Positions 62,900 to 64,000 of a stretch of DNA of 64,000 bases are shown here, piece after piece. Position 1 is the stretch's first letter. Every line of letters begins with the position of its first letter. The DNA comes from a virus, in IMG/VR virus record IMGVR_UViG_3300033233_000010, positions 1-64,000 of that record; one strand, 5' to 3'. Below the pieces are notes generated by a model. It saw only the letters and a program-made list of their open reading frames with translations, was not told where the DNA came from and did no database searches. Position numbers and translations under genes: made by a program.

Positions 62900-63916
62900 T
62901 TACTTGCTCCCGCGTCGGCCCGGCTTCTTGGGCTCGATGGGCGGCTCCGGCTCCGGCTCCAGGGGTTCGTCGAGGATCACGACCACATCGTTGTCCGAAT
63001 CCTCGGCTGCGACCGGCGGCGGCTGCGGCGGCGCTGGCGGAGCCGGAGGCGCTCCGATGCGGTGAACGGTCCTCGGAGCGGGGTCGCGTGGGAAAACAGG
63101 TAGCCCGGTCGCGGGGGCGGCCTCGGCGACGACCACCGGCGCCTTTGGATCTCGGGGGAAGGCGGGGAGCGTCGACGGCGCGGCCTGGATCGCCGGGATC
63201 TTCGGCTCGAACGCCTCGATGATGTAGAGGAGCTTGTTTCCAGCGCGGCCTGGCATCGACGCGGAAACGGCCTTGCCGTTGACCCGGAGCACGAGCTTCT
63301 CGAACGCCTCAGCCGTCGGGAGCCACGAGTTGATACGACCCGCGGGGATGTGCTCGTTCTGCCCGAGCTTCACCTCGATGGCGAGCTGGCCGCCCGGCTT
63401 GAGGAGCTTGAGCGCCACGACGAGCGCCTCAACGGGGAAGACGGCCTCCTCGAAGCACTCCGGCCAGATGACGAGGTCGAAGACCCCGAGCGATTCGAGG
63501 TGCCCTTCGGTGGGCCATCCGCCGAAGCAGCGGGTTCGGTGCTGGTCCGGGATCTCCTCGCTCTCGTTCTTGCGGACGGGGTGGACCTCGTTGAGCACCC
63601 CCGTAACGAGATCGAGACCTGCGCGGAAGCGGGCGCGGGGCTCGATGGAGACGACCTCGGCGACGCCCAAGTCGAGCGCAGCTGCGGGGAGCCCGCCCAG
63701 CCCGGCCCCGATAACAGCCACACGGTGTTCTTCGGCGAAGTCGGCGAGCCCGAGCTTGGCCTTGAGGAGCGCGATGTAGTCGTAGGGGTCGCACGGCCCA
63801 GGCAGCTCCAGCTCGTGCCGGAGGACCGGGATCTTGAACGTCGTCGGATCGCCCGGCGCGAATGCCGATGAGTGCCGGATGCGATCGACAGCCGCGACCA
63901 ACTCGTCGTGTTTCAT
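62900..63916 (-). CDS. SAM-dependent methyltransferase-like protein
   Basis: 338 residues; SD GGAGG. A class I methyltransferase core: AVIGAGLGGLPAAALDLG (SAM-binding GxGxG), VSIEPRARFRAG (acidic end of beta-2), FDLVIWPECFEEA and LLKPGGQLAIEV (motif with PGG). A long Pro/Ala-rich, acidic tail follows (PPAPPAPPQPPPVAAED; EPLEPEPEPPIEPKK). Substrate unknown; protein, cell-wall lipid or nucleic acid are all possible. Confidence 0.82.
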   Translation of the reverse strand: MKHDELVAAVDRIRHSSAFAPGDPTTFKIPVLRHELELPGPCDPYDYIALLKAKLGLADFAEEHRVAVIGAGLGGLPAAALDLGVAEVVSIEPRARFRAGLDLVTGVLNEVHPVRKNESEEIPDQHRTRCFGGWPTEGHLESLGVFDLVIWPECFEEAVFPVEALVVALKLLKPGGQLAIEVKLGQNEHIPAGRINSWLPTAEAFEKLVLRVNGKAVSASMPGRAGNKLLYIIEAFEPKIPAIQAAPSTLPAFPRDPKAPVVVAEAAPATGLPVFPRDPAPRTVHRIGAPPAPPAPPQPPPVAAEDSDNDVVVILDEPLEPEPEPPIEPKKPGRRGSK

Positions 63917-63938
63917 GCGTCCTCCAACCGGCCTATCT

Positions 63939-64000
63939 TACGGGAAAAGCGTCTCGCCGGTCTCGTGGTAGTAGTCGGCGCCGAATCTGTGAAGGGCGCG
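63939..64000 (-). CDS. 3' end of an unknown gene (partial)
   Basis: Minus-strand frame open at the window edge, ending ADYYHETGETLFP and TAA. Too short to assign. Confidence 0.5.

Noticed and set aside
1-64000. CRISPR array, tRNA or rRNA gene, insertion sequence
   Set aside because: No regularly spaced repeats, no tRNA cloverleaf or rRNA-like sequence, and no transposase was noticed in either strand. A tRNA scan could still find a divergent one.
1-64000. Prophage integrated in a bacterial chromosome
   Set aside because: No integrase, attachment site or bacterial flanking gene is present in this window; lytic versus temperate lifestyle cannot be decided from it.

Overview
The window reads as part of a large, GC-rich tailed double-stranded DNA phage genome. 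Genes are short and packed, with ATGA or GTGA overlaps between neighbours and many GTG starts. Most encode unrecognised proteins under 200 residues. No rRNA, tRNA or core bacterial housekeeping gene is visible. The recognisable genes are typical of a phage that makes its own DNA precursors: a class II (adenosylcobalamin) ribonucleotide reductase, a ThyX-like thymidylate synthase, a dCTP deaminase family enzyme and a T4-like deoxynucleoside monophosphate kinase. There are also fibre genes with repeated modules and five putative free-standing or fused (homing) endonucleases. The host cannot be named; base composition and codon use only suggest a high-GC bacterium. Both ends cut through genes, so this is a fragment.

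Layout: 1-2404 (+) small secreted or membrane proteins and a metallophosphoesterase; 2385-8972 (-) a run of small unknown genes with one HNH nuclease and an XRE-type regulator; 8973-9443 a divergent intergenic region rich in repeats; 9444-14112 (+) small unknown genes; 13952-14320 (-) an XRE regulator antisense to its neighbour; 14392-23168 (+) an RNase H-endonuclease fusion, a WGR protein, an HD hydrolase and a tandem array of paralogous SH3/KOW-like small proteins; 23150-31133 (-) a long fibre protein, dCTP deaminase, an endonuclease VII-like gene and small zinc-binding proteins; 31156-33051 (+) small genes; 32990-33835 (-) a C39-like peptidase; 33897-38554 (+) small genes, a thyX fragment, a PD-(D/E)XK endonuclease and thyX; 38551-64000 (-) nrdJ and dNMP kinase, then putative internal head proteins, tail and fibre genes and a methyltransferase.

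The most striking observation is a recurring arrangement at the endonuclease genes. In thyX and in a phospholipase A2-like gene, the old 5' end of the gene is left behind, an endonuclease follows, and the target gene then starts again with a complete but diverged 5' end. In both cases the break lies inside a conserved motif of the target protein. nrdJ carries the mirror image without a nuclease: a second, diverged copy of its last ~28 codons follows the stop codon. A fourth, weaker case surrounds the endonuclease VII-like gene, and a fifth endonuclease is fused in frame to RNase H. I infer mobile units made of a nuclease plus a replacement gene end, which restore the gene they cut.

Three further signals run across the window. 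A GGGTAGAAC-like element sits 6-8 bases before start codons at the head of many gene runs, which suggests leaderless transcripts from a phage-specific promoter. A short peptide of the form VV(D/E)RLAEL occurs in about 18 otherwise different small proteins. A short LTRRPLxSL motif and an N-terminal SLFDRI..EA-like helix recur in proteins clustered with the virion genes and may be head-targeting or processing signals.
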